Of a stretch of DNA of 64,000 nucleotides, positions 23,233-35,983 are shown in pieces. This stretch comes from Nyssa sinensis (Eukaryota > Streptophyta > Magnoliopsida > Cornales > Nyssaceae): contig CM018041.1 of the NCBI GenBank assembly GCA_008638375.1, forward strand, positions 15,581,716-15,645,715, in the 5' to 3' direction. Both the position numbers and the translations under genes were made by a program. Below the pieces are notes generated by a model. It was not told the DNA's origin and ran no database searches. It saw only the letters and a program-made list of their open reading frames with translations. Position 1 is the first letter of the stretch, and each line of letters begins with the position of its first letter.

Positions 23233-24303
23233 TTATAAAAGATCCATTAATTAATAATAAATACAACAAAAATTCAGAAAGATAAATTCTCAAATAATTA
23301 ACATGCCACTAACTTGTGGATTACTGTCAATCTGCTTTTAGAATCTTCTTCTCGTTGCCTGCTTCTTCTTGATTAGCCTTTCAAAATCGTAGCACCAACT
23401 GCAATTCTCAGGTCCATCACTACAGTAGTGTGCAATTTCTTGTGCAATAAAAATATATGTCTAATTTGTTATATACTTATTACGTGTAACGCTTGACATT
23501 AGATATATAGATTTTAAATTATATAAATAAAAACCTTGAAGCTAAATATCATTCTGTGTATCATATGTTTTAAGAGAATATAGCTCTTTATGTGAGACAC
23601 GATAAAACCTTATTTAAAACAAAACACACAAAAAAAAAAAAAAACTTAAACTATTTTAAAATAGAAAATTGCAACCAATCATCGGCACATAAATAGTGAC
23701 ATACATTCAAACGAAGAACCATGTTGTGTTTGAACGAACCCTTAGACTGTGTGACCGGTCAAGTTATTGGAAAAATATTAAAAATTTAATCACCATCTAT
23801 GTTAGAACGGGATGGTTACTAGCTAGTTTTCCAGTACAACAAAATACAACATCAAAAATAAGTTTAGAAATACATTTAGTCATTTTAAGCATTATTAAAA
23901 AGATCAAATATAAATTCAATAGAAACCTAATTAAGGTCAAGTATAAAAGCGTAATATATGATATTTATGGCAAGTAGCAATACTATCTTTAATTATCACT
24001 TTTTTAAACTTGTTTATACTTACAAGATTTCTTAATCTTCAACTCTTAAACTAGAGATAACCACACAATTCAATACGACTCAACAATTACTAACCCACAA
24101 TTTAAATATTTTGACAAAATTACCAACATAAAATTACATATTTTTCTTAGCAAACCCAATGTGTTCTAATATGATCATTAAGAAACTAGGAAAAGCTATA
24201 TACATACATACATACATACATACCTACACATATATATATATATATATATTGATAGTATACTATTATCTACCTTATGTAAGATATAGTATTCTATTTGACA
24301 TTA
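23233..24303. other. Spacer, no gene seen
   Basis: AT-rich. The 93-codon frame at 23696-23977 is low in complexity and unlike any family I know. A TA/TACA microsatellite lies at about 24200-24250. Confidence 0.5.
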
Positions 24304-24308
24304 TGTAA

Positions 24309-24709
24309 CGTTGAATACAAATTTAACAAAATATGGAATAAAGAGGTGAAGCAAAAGGACAAAAAAAATAAAGAAATAAACTCCACGCTCTTATATTTTA
24401 TTCATTCTCAAAAAATGGTGGCAATTATTCAAACTGTTTTGGATTTTTGGATGGGATGGACTGACGCACTATTGTTGAATATTTCGGCAATCCCACGGCT
24501 GGGCCACAAAGCACACAGCACATATACACATATATATATATATATATATAAATTAGGAATTCTAACTTTATTTAAATTAATAATACCATTCTTTTTAAGA
24601 AAAAGACTCCTAGTCTCATTGCGATAAAATATAGTAAATCTTACTACTAACAGGACTCAACTTTAAAAATCCTACTAAAATTATAGTAACTTGGTTTAAT
24701 TGGCTCACA
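24309..24709 (-). repeat. 3' LTR (left side) of the - strand copia element
   Basis: 401 bp, homologous to 29394-29835 and to 16072-16526. It contains a TA microsatellite near 24530-24551 and keeps the GGCTCACA end. Confidence 0.88.
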
Positions 24710-24714
24710 TTACC

Positions 24715-27700
24715 TCTCTTAAACCAAGGTCTTCAAGCTTCACTATGCCAAGTAATCTCTTCAACTTCAAAAAGAAATTTGCCTTGAGCGGTTTTAAAAA
24801 AATATCTGCAACTTGTTCTTCAGAAGGACAAAATTCAAGCTGGATCTCCTTATCATTCATCAAGTCACGAATAAAGTGAAACTTGATATCAATGTGCTTG
24901 CTTCTCCCATGAAAAATTGAATTCTTCGTCAATGCAATGGCTGGCTTGCTATCACAAAATGTTGTTGTAGAATCATCTTACTTATGTTGTAGAATACTAA
25001 GCATTCGTCGTAACCAAACTACTTGAGTAGCAGTATTCCTGCTGCAATGTACTCTATTTCTGTTGTTGAAAGAGCAACAACCTGTTACTTTTTAGAAGAC
25101 CAAGAAAATACACTAGAACCAAGATGAAAGACATATCTGAAAGTACTCTTTCGCATCTCAGTATCACATGCTCAATCACTATTAGTATATCCAACAAGTT
25201 CCAAATTGTTAAAAGATGAGTAAAAAATACCATCACTTTGCGTACCTCGAATGTAGCACAAAATTCGTTTAGCAGCTTGCAAGTGAGATTGATGTGGAGT
25301 CTCCATAAATCTGCTAATTAACCCAACACCAAACACAATATCTAGCCTACTAGAAGTTAAATATCTCAAACTTCCTACCAACCTTTTAAAACAGGTTGGA
25401 TTCACAAGATCACCTGTACCATCTTTCACCAATTTCGACCTCTCTTCAACTGGGATGAAAATTGGATTGGACTTGTGCATCTTGAACCTTTTCAAAATAT
25501 TATTGGCATACTTTTTCTGTGAAATAAAAATTCTACCATCTATTTGAACAACTTCAATGCCAAGAAAATAAGACATTAGTCCCATATCTGTCATCTCAAA
25601 GTGAGCTATCATAGCCTCCCTGAATTCTGAAATCAACTTTGGATTATTGCCAATAAATATCAAATCGTCAATATATAAGCACACAATGAGAATATCACTA
25701 TGCGAATTAGACTTAACATATAAAGTATGCTCATAAGGACATCTCTCAAAACCATGCTCAACAAAATAAGAGTCAATAAGTGTATACCACGCTCTTGGTG
25801 CTTGCTTCAATCCATATAAGACCTTATTCAACCTAAGGACTTTGTTTTCATGGCCTTTTATCATATAGCCGGCAGGTTGCTCAACATAAACCTCTTATTT
25901 AAGTACACCATTTAAGAAAGAAGATTTAACATCCATTTAAAAAATTCTCCAATTATTTTGAGCAGCAAGAGAAACAAACATACGAACTGTATCAAGTCTA
26001 GCAACAAAAGCAAACACCTCAAAATAATCAAAACTTGGCTTTTGTTTATAACCCTTAGCCACCAATTGATGTAGAACAGGTTGTGGAATAATCCAATTCC
26101 TAGCACAGAATTGCGTGCGACGCCAGAATGGTCAGACTTGCGTGAAATTCAATGGGTGTCTTGGAAACAATGTGCCGCTTTTCGGGCAAATTCCTTCATT
26201 TTGGCCTTCAAAAGCGCGTTTTTGCTATTTATGGTAATAATGTGTTATTTGAGTTCGAGGAGTTACAATTGTCATTAGGAGTTGTCCTTTTGGCAGATTA
26301 CTACTTAAGTTTAGGGTTTTTGATTTATGCTTTTAATTAGAATTTTTCAATTTTTAGAACTTTTCGTATTTTTATTTATTTTAATTATTGCTTTCCTAGT
26401 CTTAGTCAAATTAAGGTTTGCTGCCTATATAAAGGTTGTTTTTTTCATTGTAAGGTTAACTTTCATTCAATAAAAATATTCTTTTTTTGAGATCTTATTC
26501 TCTGTACTCGTGAATTCGAGTGTGTTACTTTGTTCGTAGATTCGGGTGATTTTCTAAGAAACAGGCAGTGTCCTATTTCTTCACAAGCTTACGCTACGTC
26601 ACCAATCTTGCTTTAAAGCGATCTACCTCACCATTGGGCTTGTACTTTGTCTTGTACACCCACTTCACACTAATTGGTTTCTTACTACTAGGAAGAGTAG
26701 TAAGTTGCCATGTGTTGTTCTTCTCAATTGAATGGATCTCATCATCTATAGCATTAATCCAATGATTATCCCGAGAGGCTTCTTCAAAAGTCATTGGATC
26801 ACAATCTACAAATAAAGCAAAATTTACCAAATCTTCATTAGTTGGACTCATTATCACTACCAACAACATAATCCTGTAAGCGAGCAGGCAAGTGGCGCTG
26901 GCGTTGAGGACGTTTGAAGGACTCTGCATAAGGTGATGACACATCTTAAGATGGATGATCACTAATCTGAGGCTTACTCTGTATTTAATTTGCAGGATTT
27001 GTATTATTAAAAGTTAAAGCTGGATGGATTTGATCATTCTGATACCAATCCCAAACCCCTTGCTCATCAAAAGTCACATTACGACTGATAATTACTTTCT
27101 CTATTATTGGATTATACAACTTGTAAGCTTTTGACAATTGACTATAGCCAATGAAAATACATTTTTCACCTCTATCATCAAGTTTCTTTCTAAGATGATC
27201 TAGCACATGAGTATATGCAATGCATCCAAACACCCTTAGGTGTTTAATAACAGGCTTCTGTCCACTCCAAGCTTCCTGCAGGGTTTTGTTAGAAACACTT
27301 CTAGTAGGACACATATTCAAAACATAAATAGCACAAGCAACCGTTTCAGCCTAAAATCCTTTAGGCAGATTTTTAAATTTCAACATGCATCTAACCATAT
27401 ATATAACAGTTTTATTCTTTCTTTCCACCACTCCGTTTTGTTGTGAAGTATATCTAGCAGTAAACTGATGCCTAATACCATATTTCTCTAAAAAATATCA
27501 CAAACAAGATACTTTGTACCCCTATCAATGCTCAAAGTTTTAATTTGAAATCCACTTCTTTTTTCAACATAGGCCTTGAATTTTTTAAAAGCATCACAAG
27601 CATCAGATTTATGTTGCAAAAAATAAACTCATGTTTTTCTACTAAAATTATCAATGAAAGTAATAAAGTACCTACTGTCACCATTAGAAGATACCTCCAC

Positions 27701-29300
27701 TGAGCACAAATCTGAGTGTATCAACTCCAAAGGCCTCTTGGCTCTCCATGAATTTCTTGTAGGAAAAACATTTCTATGTTTTTTTTCCTATAACACGAGT
27801 TTCACAAACTCTATTTGGGATATCAATAGTAGGCAAACCAGAAACCCAATGTTTTCTAGTAAGAAAATTAAGACTACTAAAATTTACATGCCCAAAACGC
27901 ATATGCCATAACCAACTATCATCATCAATCATATAACTAAAGTAAGGTAAATTCTCACATTTAATACTCAACGAAAATAACAATTTGGAGTCATGTTTAC
28001 ATTTGCTATTAGCCCCATAAGATTATCATTGATTGTGGAAACTCCATGGTGGATTCGAATGTCATAACCTTTCTCTGAAAGTTGCCCCATACTAAACAAA
28101 TTTTGTTACAAACCTGGTACATAAAACACATCTGAAATATACTTGTGAGACCCATTCTTCAAACTGATTGCTATTCTGCCTTTATCCCATCACATGTATC
28201 TTTGAATTATTTCCAAACTTTACGTCTGATTGAATGGACTTATCCAAATCAGAAAACATGTCTTTCTTACCACACATGTGATTACTACAGCCAATATCTA
28301 AATACCACTTAGCACCATCATCATTATCCACAACATTACAAGCCAGCAACACGGTCTCTACTTCATTATTACCACCAGGATTATTTTCAGCAACATTAGC
28401 TTGATGATCTCTATTATTCGGCCTTCTAGATCTACAATCAGACTTTTTATGCCCAAACTTGCCACAATTAAAACATTGAATATTGGATTTATGAGATTGT
28501 GGATTAGAATTATTATCATCTCCTCTTCCTTGGACTGGTCTATGCTGCCAATTCTTATTTTGTCACTGATTATTGTTCTGCCATTGGTTGCCTTTGCCTC
28601 TTCCTCCATCAGATCTGTTTTGCCCATTATTGCCTCTGCCTCCTCTATTGTTGTGATTCTGCCCTCTATTCTGATAGCCTTGAAAACGTTGATTAAATCC
28701 TGCATTATTCTGAGACTCACCTTTTCCATTCTTTAAATTTAATTGAGCTTGCAAAGCTTTCTCCACTGAATTTTTTGATCTCTCATTCAAGCGTTGTTCA
28801 TTAACGGTCAACGAACCTTGTAATTCATCCACTGTCATGGACTCCAAGTTAGCAGACTCTTCAATAACAGTCACTTTATATTCAAACCGCTAGTGTCAAG
28901 TTTTGAAAAAAAAATTTCAACAATTTGATGGTTTGCTATTTGTTCACCATTCGTCCTCATCTCATTAACAAATGTCGCGGTCCGCGAAAAATAATCAGAA
29001 ATAGTTTCTGATTTTTTCATCTGCAACAACTTAAAATCTCTATGCAGTTTTTGTAATTTAGCATTTTTCACCTTATTAACGCCAACATATTTTTTTTTAA
29101 GAATATCCCATGCTTGTTTCACAGACTGAATATGAACAATTTTACTAAAAACAGAAATATCTAAAACTTAATGAATACAATTTAAAGTTTTGAAATGTAC
29201 TTGCTTTGTTGGCTCATCTACATCTGCTGCAAATTCTTCCTTAATGAATTTCGTCGTTAAACCACTTGAGTTAAAAAAAGATCATCATCGAACTCTCCTA
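24715..29300 (-). pseudogene. Broken copia gag-pol polyprotein (- strand)
   Basis: Read from right to left. Gag is at about 29280-28490, with AWDILKKKYVG and a Gln/Asn/Gly-rich tail, then an intact CCHC knuckle CFNCGKFGHKKSDC (about 28430-28471). Protease is at about 28300 and reads WYLDIGCSNHMCG, with the usual D-T-G changed to D-I-G. Integrase is at about 27980-26990 (WLWHMRFGHVNF, LRVFGCIAYTH; a finger Cys is Arg in CETRVIGK). RT starts at about 26960-26607, is split by the nested LTR, and resumes at about 26060-25170 with YIDD in CLYIDDLIFIGN. RNase H is at about 25240-24715 (RSKHIDIKFHFIRD). Several stops and the split RT make it non-functional. Confidence 0.9.
26067..26601 (+). mobile_element. 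Solo LTR nested in copia reverse transcriptase
   Basis: 535 bp that interrupts the RT frame between the RFKARLV and KGYKQKP blocks. It starts TGATGTAG, ends CTACGTCA (short inverted ends) and is flanked by CCAAT on both sides (26062-26066 and 26602-26606). A TATATAAAGG box near 26427 and AATAAAA near 26470 show + strand orientation, opposite to the host element. No internal retroelement coding is present, so it is a solo LTR left by LTR-LTR recombination. Its family was not identified. Confidence 0.88.
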
Positions 29301-29393
29301 AATATAAAAAGGAGATTTTTTTATCAAATTTATATACATTATAAATAAGTGAAGACATCTTGATGAACAAAGAAACCAGATTCTGATATCAAT

Positions 29394-29613
29394 TATTGAA
29401 TACAAATCTAACAAAATATGAAATAAAGTGAGTGAAGCAAAAGGACCAAAAAAATAAAGAAATAAACTCAACAAAGCTCTTATATTTTATTCATTCTAAA
29501 AAAAAGGTGGCAACTATTCAAACTGTTTTGGATTTTTTGGTGGGATAAACCGACGCACTATTGTTGAATATTTCGGCAATCCCACGGCTGGGCCACACAG
29601 CACACATGCATCC

Positions 29614-29663
<50 letters not shown>

Positions 29664-29835
29664 TAATCCTAATAAAATTAGAAATTCTAATCTTATTTAA
29701 ATTAATAATATTATTCTTATTAGGATAAAAACTTTTAGTTCTATTGAGATAAAACATAACAAATTCTACCACTATCAAGAACTCAATTTTAAAAATCTTA
29801 CTAAAATTATAATAACTTAGTTTAATTAGCTCACA
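29394..29835 (-). repeat. 5' LTR (right side) of the - strand copia element
   Basis: 442 bp, longer than its partner mainly through an expanded TA microsatellite (about 29618-29657). It ends GCTCACA directly before the TGTAA duplication. Confidence 0.88.
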
Positions 29836-29892
29836 TGTAATTTATTATATTTCATATTATGTCTTACGGATCATTGATGTGATTGATTAACA

Positions 29893-29925
<33 letters not shown>

Positions 29926-31171
29926 ATCATGGCAAATCGACAGTGAGGGCCCAGTTTCTATCAACTTCTCACATGCAGAAGAAAAGAAGGTGACAAAAAG
30001 CAAATCTTCCACAACCGAAAAAAACCGCGTTAGCGCACGAACGTAAAAGTGAAATAAAATAAAAATCTGAAGAAAGTTGTTTTAAAAAACATATACAAAG
30101 AATAATTAAGTTGTTAAAAAAAGGTCTGTCGATCTCAATACAATTTTCAGCTGTCATATAGGACACAAGCTGTGATATTGCAAATCCCATATTAAGGACC
30201 ACAAAAGCTGATATCACGAGAAGTTGTGTTTTCCTGTTTGAAAACAATAGGTGATCATGAGATAAATTATCCCCCTTCATGCTCATTTCACAACATTATT
30301 GATTTTGTGTGATTTTCTTTCATAAATTTTTTCTTTAAATTTATGATAAATGATTTTTTTTAAAATAAAATTATAAAATTTATGAGATACAGTCATATGT
30401 GATGAAGGTGAAAGGAATACAAAGGACAAAAGTAAAGGAAAAGTTGTTCCAGTGGGGCTAAAATTTTCATAGTCTTGACATTCATGATTGGCAGTGGATG
30501 TGGCTGCAAAACCCCCTGAAAATCAAAGAGCTTTGCTGATATGACCATAGGTGCAAAATGGTACTCATTCCTTTAAACAACATGCATCAATCATGAGCCA
30601 TGCTAGTTTTATTTTCAAATTTTATTAGAAATATTTAATTTTATGAATTGACAGTATAATATAATATTGAACTAATATAATACTTTTAATTTATAAAAAT
30701 ATATATTTTTTTATAAAAATTTTAAATAAATCTGGCATTATTACACCAGTCATCATCACTGCATCTAGAGGCTATCAACTTGGCTAAAAAGATACTCAGA
30801 TATTCAGAATATGTATTTTTTTTTAATAATTAAAATCTTAGCATAGATTATGTTATAGAAAAAAATGGTATGATGAGACATTCTTTACTGGATCATGCTG
30901 CATAGGGGTATGAAATGACATTTTTTTCTGTGTGTGTATAAAAAAAAAAAAAGGGCTAAAAGTAACAAATACTTTCTTAATCCTTTCTATGTGATGTTGG
31001 AATAAAGTATACTTGGAATTCTTAGTCGTAGTAAAGTAATCTTCTTTGGATCTTGCAATGACGGAGGTTCGCGTATTGCAGTTGTCAATTAAAGTAAATG
31101 TAAGTGTGCATTGTATATTAGATTGAGTTTTTGACTGTATCATTGTTAACTTTTTAAATATTTTTCAAACT

Positions 31172-31310
31172 CACATGCATTTTTTACATATTATATACTT
31201 AGAGTATCTTCAACTCATCTTCAAATTTGGATTCTCACATGCTTTTTTTTTTTACATATTATATATTTAGAGTATCTCCAACTCATCTTCAAATTCAGAA
31301 TTGGTCGATA
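31172..31310 (+). repeat. Short tandem duplication in spacer
   Basis: Two copies of about 65-70 bp, each running from CACATGC through TACATATTATATA, TTTAGAGTATCT and CAACTCATCTTCAAATT, lie head to tail. The second has an expanded T tract. The GTATCTCCAACTCATC wording is typical of plant PIF/Tourist-like element ends, but no pair of ends was found. Confidence 0.65.
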
Positions 31311-32577
31311 TATTTCTCGAAAGAAATTGAAAGATGAAACATAAATCATGGATTAACTTAGCCCTCTCACCATGGAATATAGTTTTATCCTATTCATGGA
31401 GATTCCGTAAATATTCTATTCCAAAAATAAAAAATTTGAAACAATTAGAACTTTTTTAAAAAATTGGATGCAGTTACTAATTCATAATCTGGCATGTACA
31501 GAATGAAAACTTCATTCTTGATTTTACGAGAATTTTTATGAAAGCCTTTCTTTTGTTTCTCTTCAATGAAAGTTTTATTTTTCCAAAATGTATGCGGGGA
31601 TGAAAAAATTGGTCTCCATCTCATTTTCATATTTTTTTTAAAAAAATTTGAAAATATGAACAATATCTTCATTTTTTATCTTCAAATTTGAAGGTCTACT
31701 ATTCATCCTTCAAATTATTATTCATGCAATATTCATCTAGTGATTATTTTTATAATACTCCAAACTAATAATTAATTATTTACATTATTTAAATTTTAAA
31801 ATTAATTTATCAATAAAGTTTTCCTATTTTAATTATTAATTATTTATTTTGAAATTAATTTTTTATATGGTAGTTAGAAGAAAGATTACATTTTATATGA
31901 AAGATTACATGACAGATTATGCAATTTTACTTATTTTCTAATGTATTTTAATTTGCAATTTCTTTGATATATCATGGAGTTGTAACAAAAAAAAGTGATA
32001 ACTAATTGAATTTTGAATAAAAAATATATGTTAAATAATTACATTTTAGACATAAATAATATTATTAAAAGTGAAATTTGAAGAATGGTAAAATTGGAAT
32101 AAAAATATGAAAATATAAAACTTGCCATGTTTAAATTTAAAGAAAATATCAAAATAAAGACGAATTTGATAGTTGTAGGTTTGTGGAGTGGACATGAGAA
32201 TTAGCCTAACTAAAACCCTATGCTTCTCAAGTAATTTCAATAGTGATCATAGGGAGCTGAGTAGTGATCAATAGTCAAGTCCACTTTACGTGGATGATGA
32301 TACATTAAAATTGTAAATCAGCTGTGTTCTTTAAAGTAAGAATTAGGTACAATGCTGAGGTGAGTATGTTGGTGAAAGGTATCTAATTTAGATTCCTTTG
32401 TCTCCTCTTTTGGTGGGTTGGAGGGGTAAAAATGATTAGACCATTCTCAAAGGCAATGGATTGCAATTTTAAGTTAAAATTAACTTACAGTAAACAAGTC
32501 CTCAACCAGTAAGCATTAGGCTACATGATTGAATGTACTGCTTCAGGTTTCATATTCATTGAGTTTGAAAGTTAATG

Positions 32578-32628
<51 letters not shown>
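32578..32628. repeat. Compound (TA)n(GA)n microsatellite
   Basis: About ten TA units run directly into about fifteen GA units. Confidence 0.9.
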
Positions 32629-32629
<1 letters not shown>

Positions 32630-33251
32630 CTTGATTTGTGGAATCATATTTGTTTTTAAGTTGTTGGTTCGGGGAAGATATATTCATAAGCTACGTTTTC
32701 TACTGTGACAAGCACATTTGATTTCATTTCATTAGGTGTCAGAGGTGTGATAATTTCTATAGAATCTTTGGATTCTTGATGTCTTAATAACTATTAAAAA
32801 AATGTTCCCGTTAAGAGTCATAATACCAGTGCTTCAAGAATAGATGGTCACTTAATTTTTTTTTTTTTTTATACAACGATGTGAAGAGGGACAATCGAAC
32901 TCACGCTAATTATACGAGGAGTGAGCATTTACACTACTTGGATAGGATCTCGGTCCTAGAGGGTTACTTAACTTCATCTTTTTTTTTTGTTTTGAGTACA
33001 GCGATGGGGAGAGGAGAACTATTCTAAATGTGTGTACATGATATGGAGTTCAAATTTTAAAATGCCATGTGAACAGAGGAATTTTAACCATCTCATTTCG
33101 ATGATCACTTAACTTTTGACAATTGAAAATTTGTTAAAAATTTATTATCGGCCCATGATCAAATATATTGTCCCGCCAATATGAATAGAAGACATATTTA
33201 ATTCTTAACATTATTTTTGCATCCAGGGGAAGAAGGCCATTACATTTCAAT

Positions 33252-33254
<3 letters not shown>

Positions 33255-33296
<42 letters not shown>
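33255..33296. repeat. (GA)n microsatellite
   Basis: About 21 uninterrupted GA units in spacer; expected to vary in length. Confidence 0.9.
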
Positions 33297-33298
<2 letters not shown>

Positions 33299-35983
33299 TG
33301 GACTCTGAGTTGAGTAATTTTGGAGACTGGGGAGGAGTTTAGTGTACATATGGACTCTGAAGTTTATTTATGAATTACTCAAGTTTTTTGCCCAATAAAA
33401 TAAACAGAGTTCTTATTAATGTTGTTTGATTACTTATATGGTAATTTAAAGCTAAGTGGACATGAAGTTATATATAACGATGAGCAATAAATGCATCAGT
33501 AAAAAAAAATGACGTGATTTATATTAGAATCATGTTAGGGGCGGATGCAACTAAAATTAATTTTGATAGGAGTAGTTAAAAAAGTCACGGTAATATGTGA
33601 TTTAAATGAGAGATTGGTCTTAAATAGAAAAGAATGATGAGACATGATTTATGTTACCGACTCCAAATAATTGAAATAAATATTTTGTTGAGTTGGTATT
33701 GGACATAAAGTCATATAAAGAATAAGAATGATAACAATTGAACTATGAGTAATGTTTTAATGGCTATATCTCTGTACTATCTAGTATCCATTCTTTCTTA
33801 AAAAATGAGACCCGTTAACAGAACTAACTCCCTACTAGAGAACGTACACCAAATGAGCCCAGAGATATGCACATTAAAACGTTATTCTTGTACTACATTT
33901 GCTCTTAAAATTATATTATGGAGTACATGAGTATGGAGTGGACTTGATAGATCAAATCTTAAATGTTCACACACACACATATATAGAGAGGGTAATAATC
34001 TTCAACTTGATTAGGAATATAATGAAAGTAGGCGTTCCCTTCATAGAGAAATAGGCAAAGTTGAAACCAACGTTTCATTCATAAGAAGGTTTCTCTTTCT
34101 CCAATGGGATGCTATGTGATGTAATTGTGTGATGATTGTTGGACTAAGTAGACATTTTGTGGAGGAGAGAGAGCTAGGGTCCATCTCCATGGTTGGGAGA
34201 GGTCCAATAGCATTCCTTTGGTTGGACCCACGCGTAAAGCATAGCGGTGCATTGCCTCCAAAACAGTTAAGCTTTGAATTGGTCAAATGGAAGCCGTTAT
34301 TCTTTCTCTTCAAGGACCACTTTGTTCTCCAAAATCCCTCCATCAGGACCCTACCATTTTCTCCTTTCCCAAATTCTCCATTTGGCTCTCCCTTTTCTAA
34401 CCTCTCTGTGTGTGTGTGTAAAACCATTTTCTCCTTTCCCATATTTTCCATTTGGCTCTCCCTTTCTAAACAATATGAAAATGTTATTGATCCCTACAAA
34501 CTCACCATTCACCCACAAATGAAAGTTATGTTAGCTCATAGTTGGAAAATTTTTACTGCAGGATAGTTGAGTAGAATGGAGAGCCCGTAGTTACCATGTG
34601 AGGCGCCCTCTCTGCAGTTTTTCCCGGGAAACAAACGACAAAATAATTGATGCTTTTAGATTAGATAGACTATCTAATCCATCTTGCTTCCTTTTCAAGA
34701 GTCAAAAAGAAAACCTAAGCATATACTCTCAAAATAAAATAAAATAAAATAAAAAGTTTCAAGGATCAAATGGCTTTAATCATTTCATCATACTGACTTT
34801 CTGTCTAATCTGACCAAGGTGATCTACTAACCAATATGGGTCTCATTCACCTCAAACAATCAGAATATAGTTCAATAATTTTATTTTATTATTCAATTTT
34901 TGAAGTCCATACTCTAGAAGAGACATGGGTTTCAATTTTTGAGTAAGAAAAGAAAATGTGAACACGAGGACAATATTTATAGGCCTAATACAAACATATC
35001 CAAAACTTTTCATCTGCAAACTACTTTTTTTTGGATCTCTTCAATATTTGGTTATGGCTTCTTGTAATGTTTACATCACTATTAAATGGGATTCACACTG
35101 TCTGGGCTTCGTATTACACCATGGCAACAATTTTGGGATAGCAAAGTTATTTGGCACCAAAAATATTATTCTAATTATCATGAAAAGTTTAGTGAAAGCT
35201 CAAGAATGAACACAAATTAGAAAACTTAAGATCAAGTTATTTTCTGATAATTCTGAAGAAGTCAAGCAACTGGGATATATGTGAATAATGTGAAAACTAT
35301 TGAATTACATGAGACTAATTTTGGTTTTGATTCATCTAATGAACTCATTAAAATGAGCTCAATTGACATCTTTCTATGTATAAAACTTGATTAAAACTAA
35401 ATGCCAAAAGCATTGACATTTACCCATGCGTGTGCGCATGCCAGCTGGTTCATGCACTAGGCCAATGACATCATGCCATAAAGAGGGGTCGTATGAAGGA
35501 AAAGTTTTGCCATGGACCCGGTTCATGCACTAGGCCAATGACATCATGCCATATGGACGACACAAAAGTAACATTATGTCTACATTTACATCATACGTGT
35601 GTGCATGCCAGTTGCATTTACGGCCAGTCCAGTGCACGAAACTCCCACCAACTGCAATTAGTGTATTGCAAAATTTCTCAGTATGAAGGGGATTTAGCCC
35701 CCAAGTTTAGTATCTGAATTTCCATTCTCTGTTTCCCCCTCTCACACAGTGTGGTCCGTGTGTACCTAGAATCCAAAAGTATAAAGATATGCACCAAGCA
35801 TTATGTCCTTTCCATGCTTTTGGCCTTTTGTGGTTTTGTCCAACCTCATGTCCCATGAAAAAAAGTTAAAGAGAAAAAGAGAAAAAGCAAGTAGTTAGAT
35901 CTTATAAGAAGTGAAAGAACCATACATAGACATCTCTCCCTCTTCATTCTCTGATTTTGGTTAATTTATGCCATTTCAAGAAA

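Larger units (their letters stand above)
24309..29835 (-). mobile_element. Older Ty1/copia retrotransposon on the - strand
   Basis: 5527 bp flanked by TGTAA (24304-24308 and 29836-29840). The LTRs are 24309-24709 and 29394-29835; they differ at many positions and in TA-repeat length, so the insertion is much older than the one at 18.5 kb. On the - strand the 5' LTR is the right one. A primer site close to TGGTATCAGAGC (reads TGATATCAGAATC on the - strand) lies at about 29380-29392, and a purine tract (AAGAGAGGTAATG) adjoins the left LTR. Gag, protease, integrase, RT and RNase H follow in copia order, with stops and frameshifts. A foreign solo LTR is nested at 26067-26601. RT and integrase wording resembles Tork/TAR-type copia, stated from memory. 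Confidence 0.94.
29841..35900. other. Long spacer, no convincing gene
   Basis: Six kilobases, mostly AT-rich. Two overlapping open frames on opposite strands (34129-34566, 34041-34451) are compositionally biased and unlike known proteins; 34330-34470 repeats a CTCCTTTCCC / TCCATTTGGCTCTCCC block twice. Other content: TA microsatellite at about 29900-29923, TA-GA microsatellite at 32578-32628, (GA)n at 33255-33296, a short tandem duplication at 31172-31310, and a repeated word GGTTCATGCACTAGGCCAAT (35448 and 35521). The last few hundred bases probably hold the promoter of the DUF1635 gene; a TTATAAG word occurs near 35901. Confidence 0.5.

Noticed and set aside
31172..31310. Possible CRISPR-like or regulatory repeat array
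   Set aside because: It has only two diverged copies without spacers, in a plant genome; this is an ordinary tandem duplication.
32866..33010. Possible SINE near two similar GAACTCACG / GAGTACAGCGATG stretches
   Set aside because: I could not find A and B box promoter motifs, a poly-A tail or a duplication that would support a SINE.
34041..34566. Two overlapping open frames of 136 and 145 codons on opposite strands
   Set aside because: Both are compositionally biased, overlap each other, contain an internal repeat and show no known motif. They probably lie in promoter or spacer sequence.
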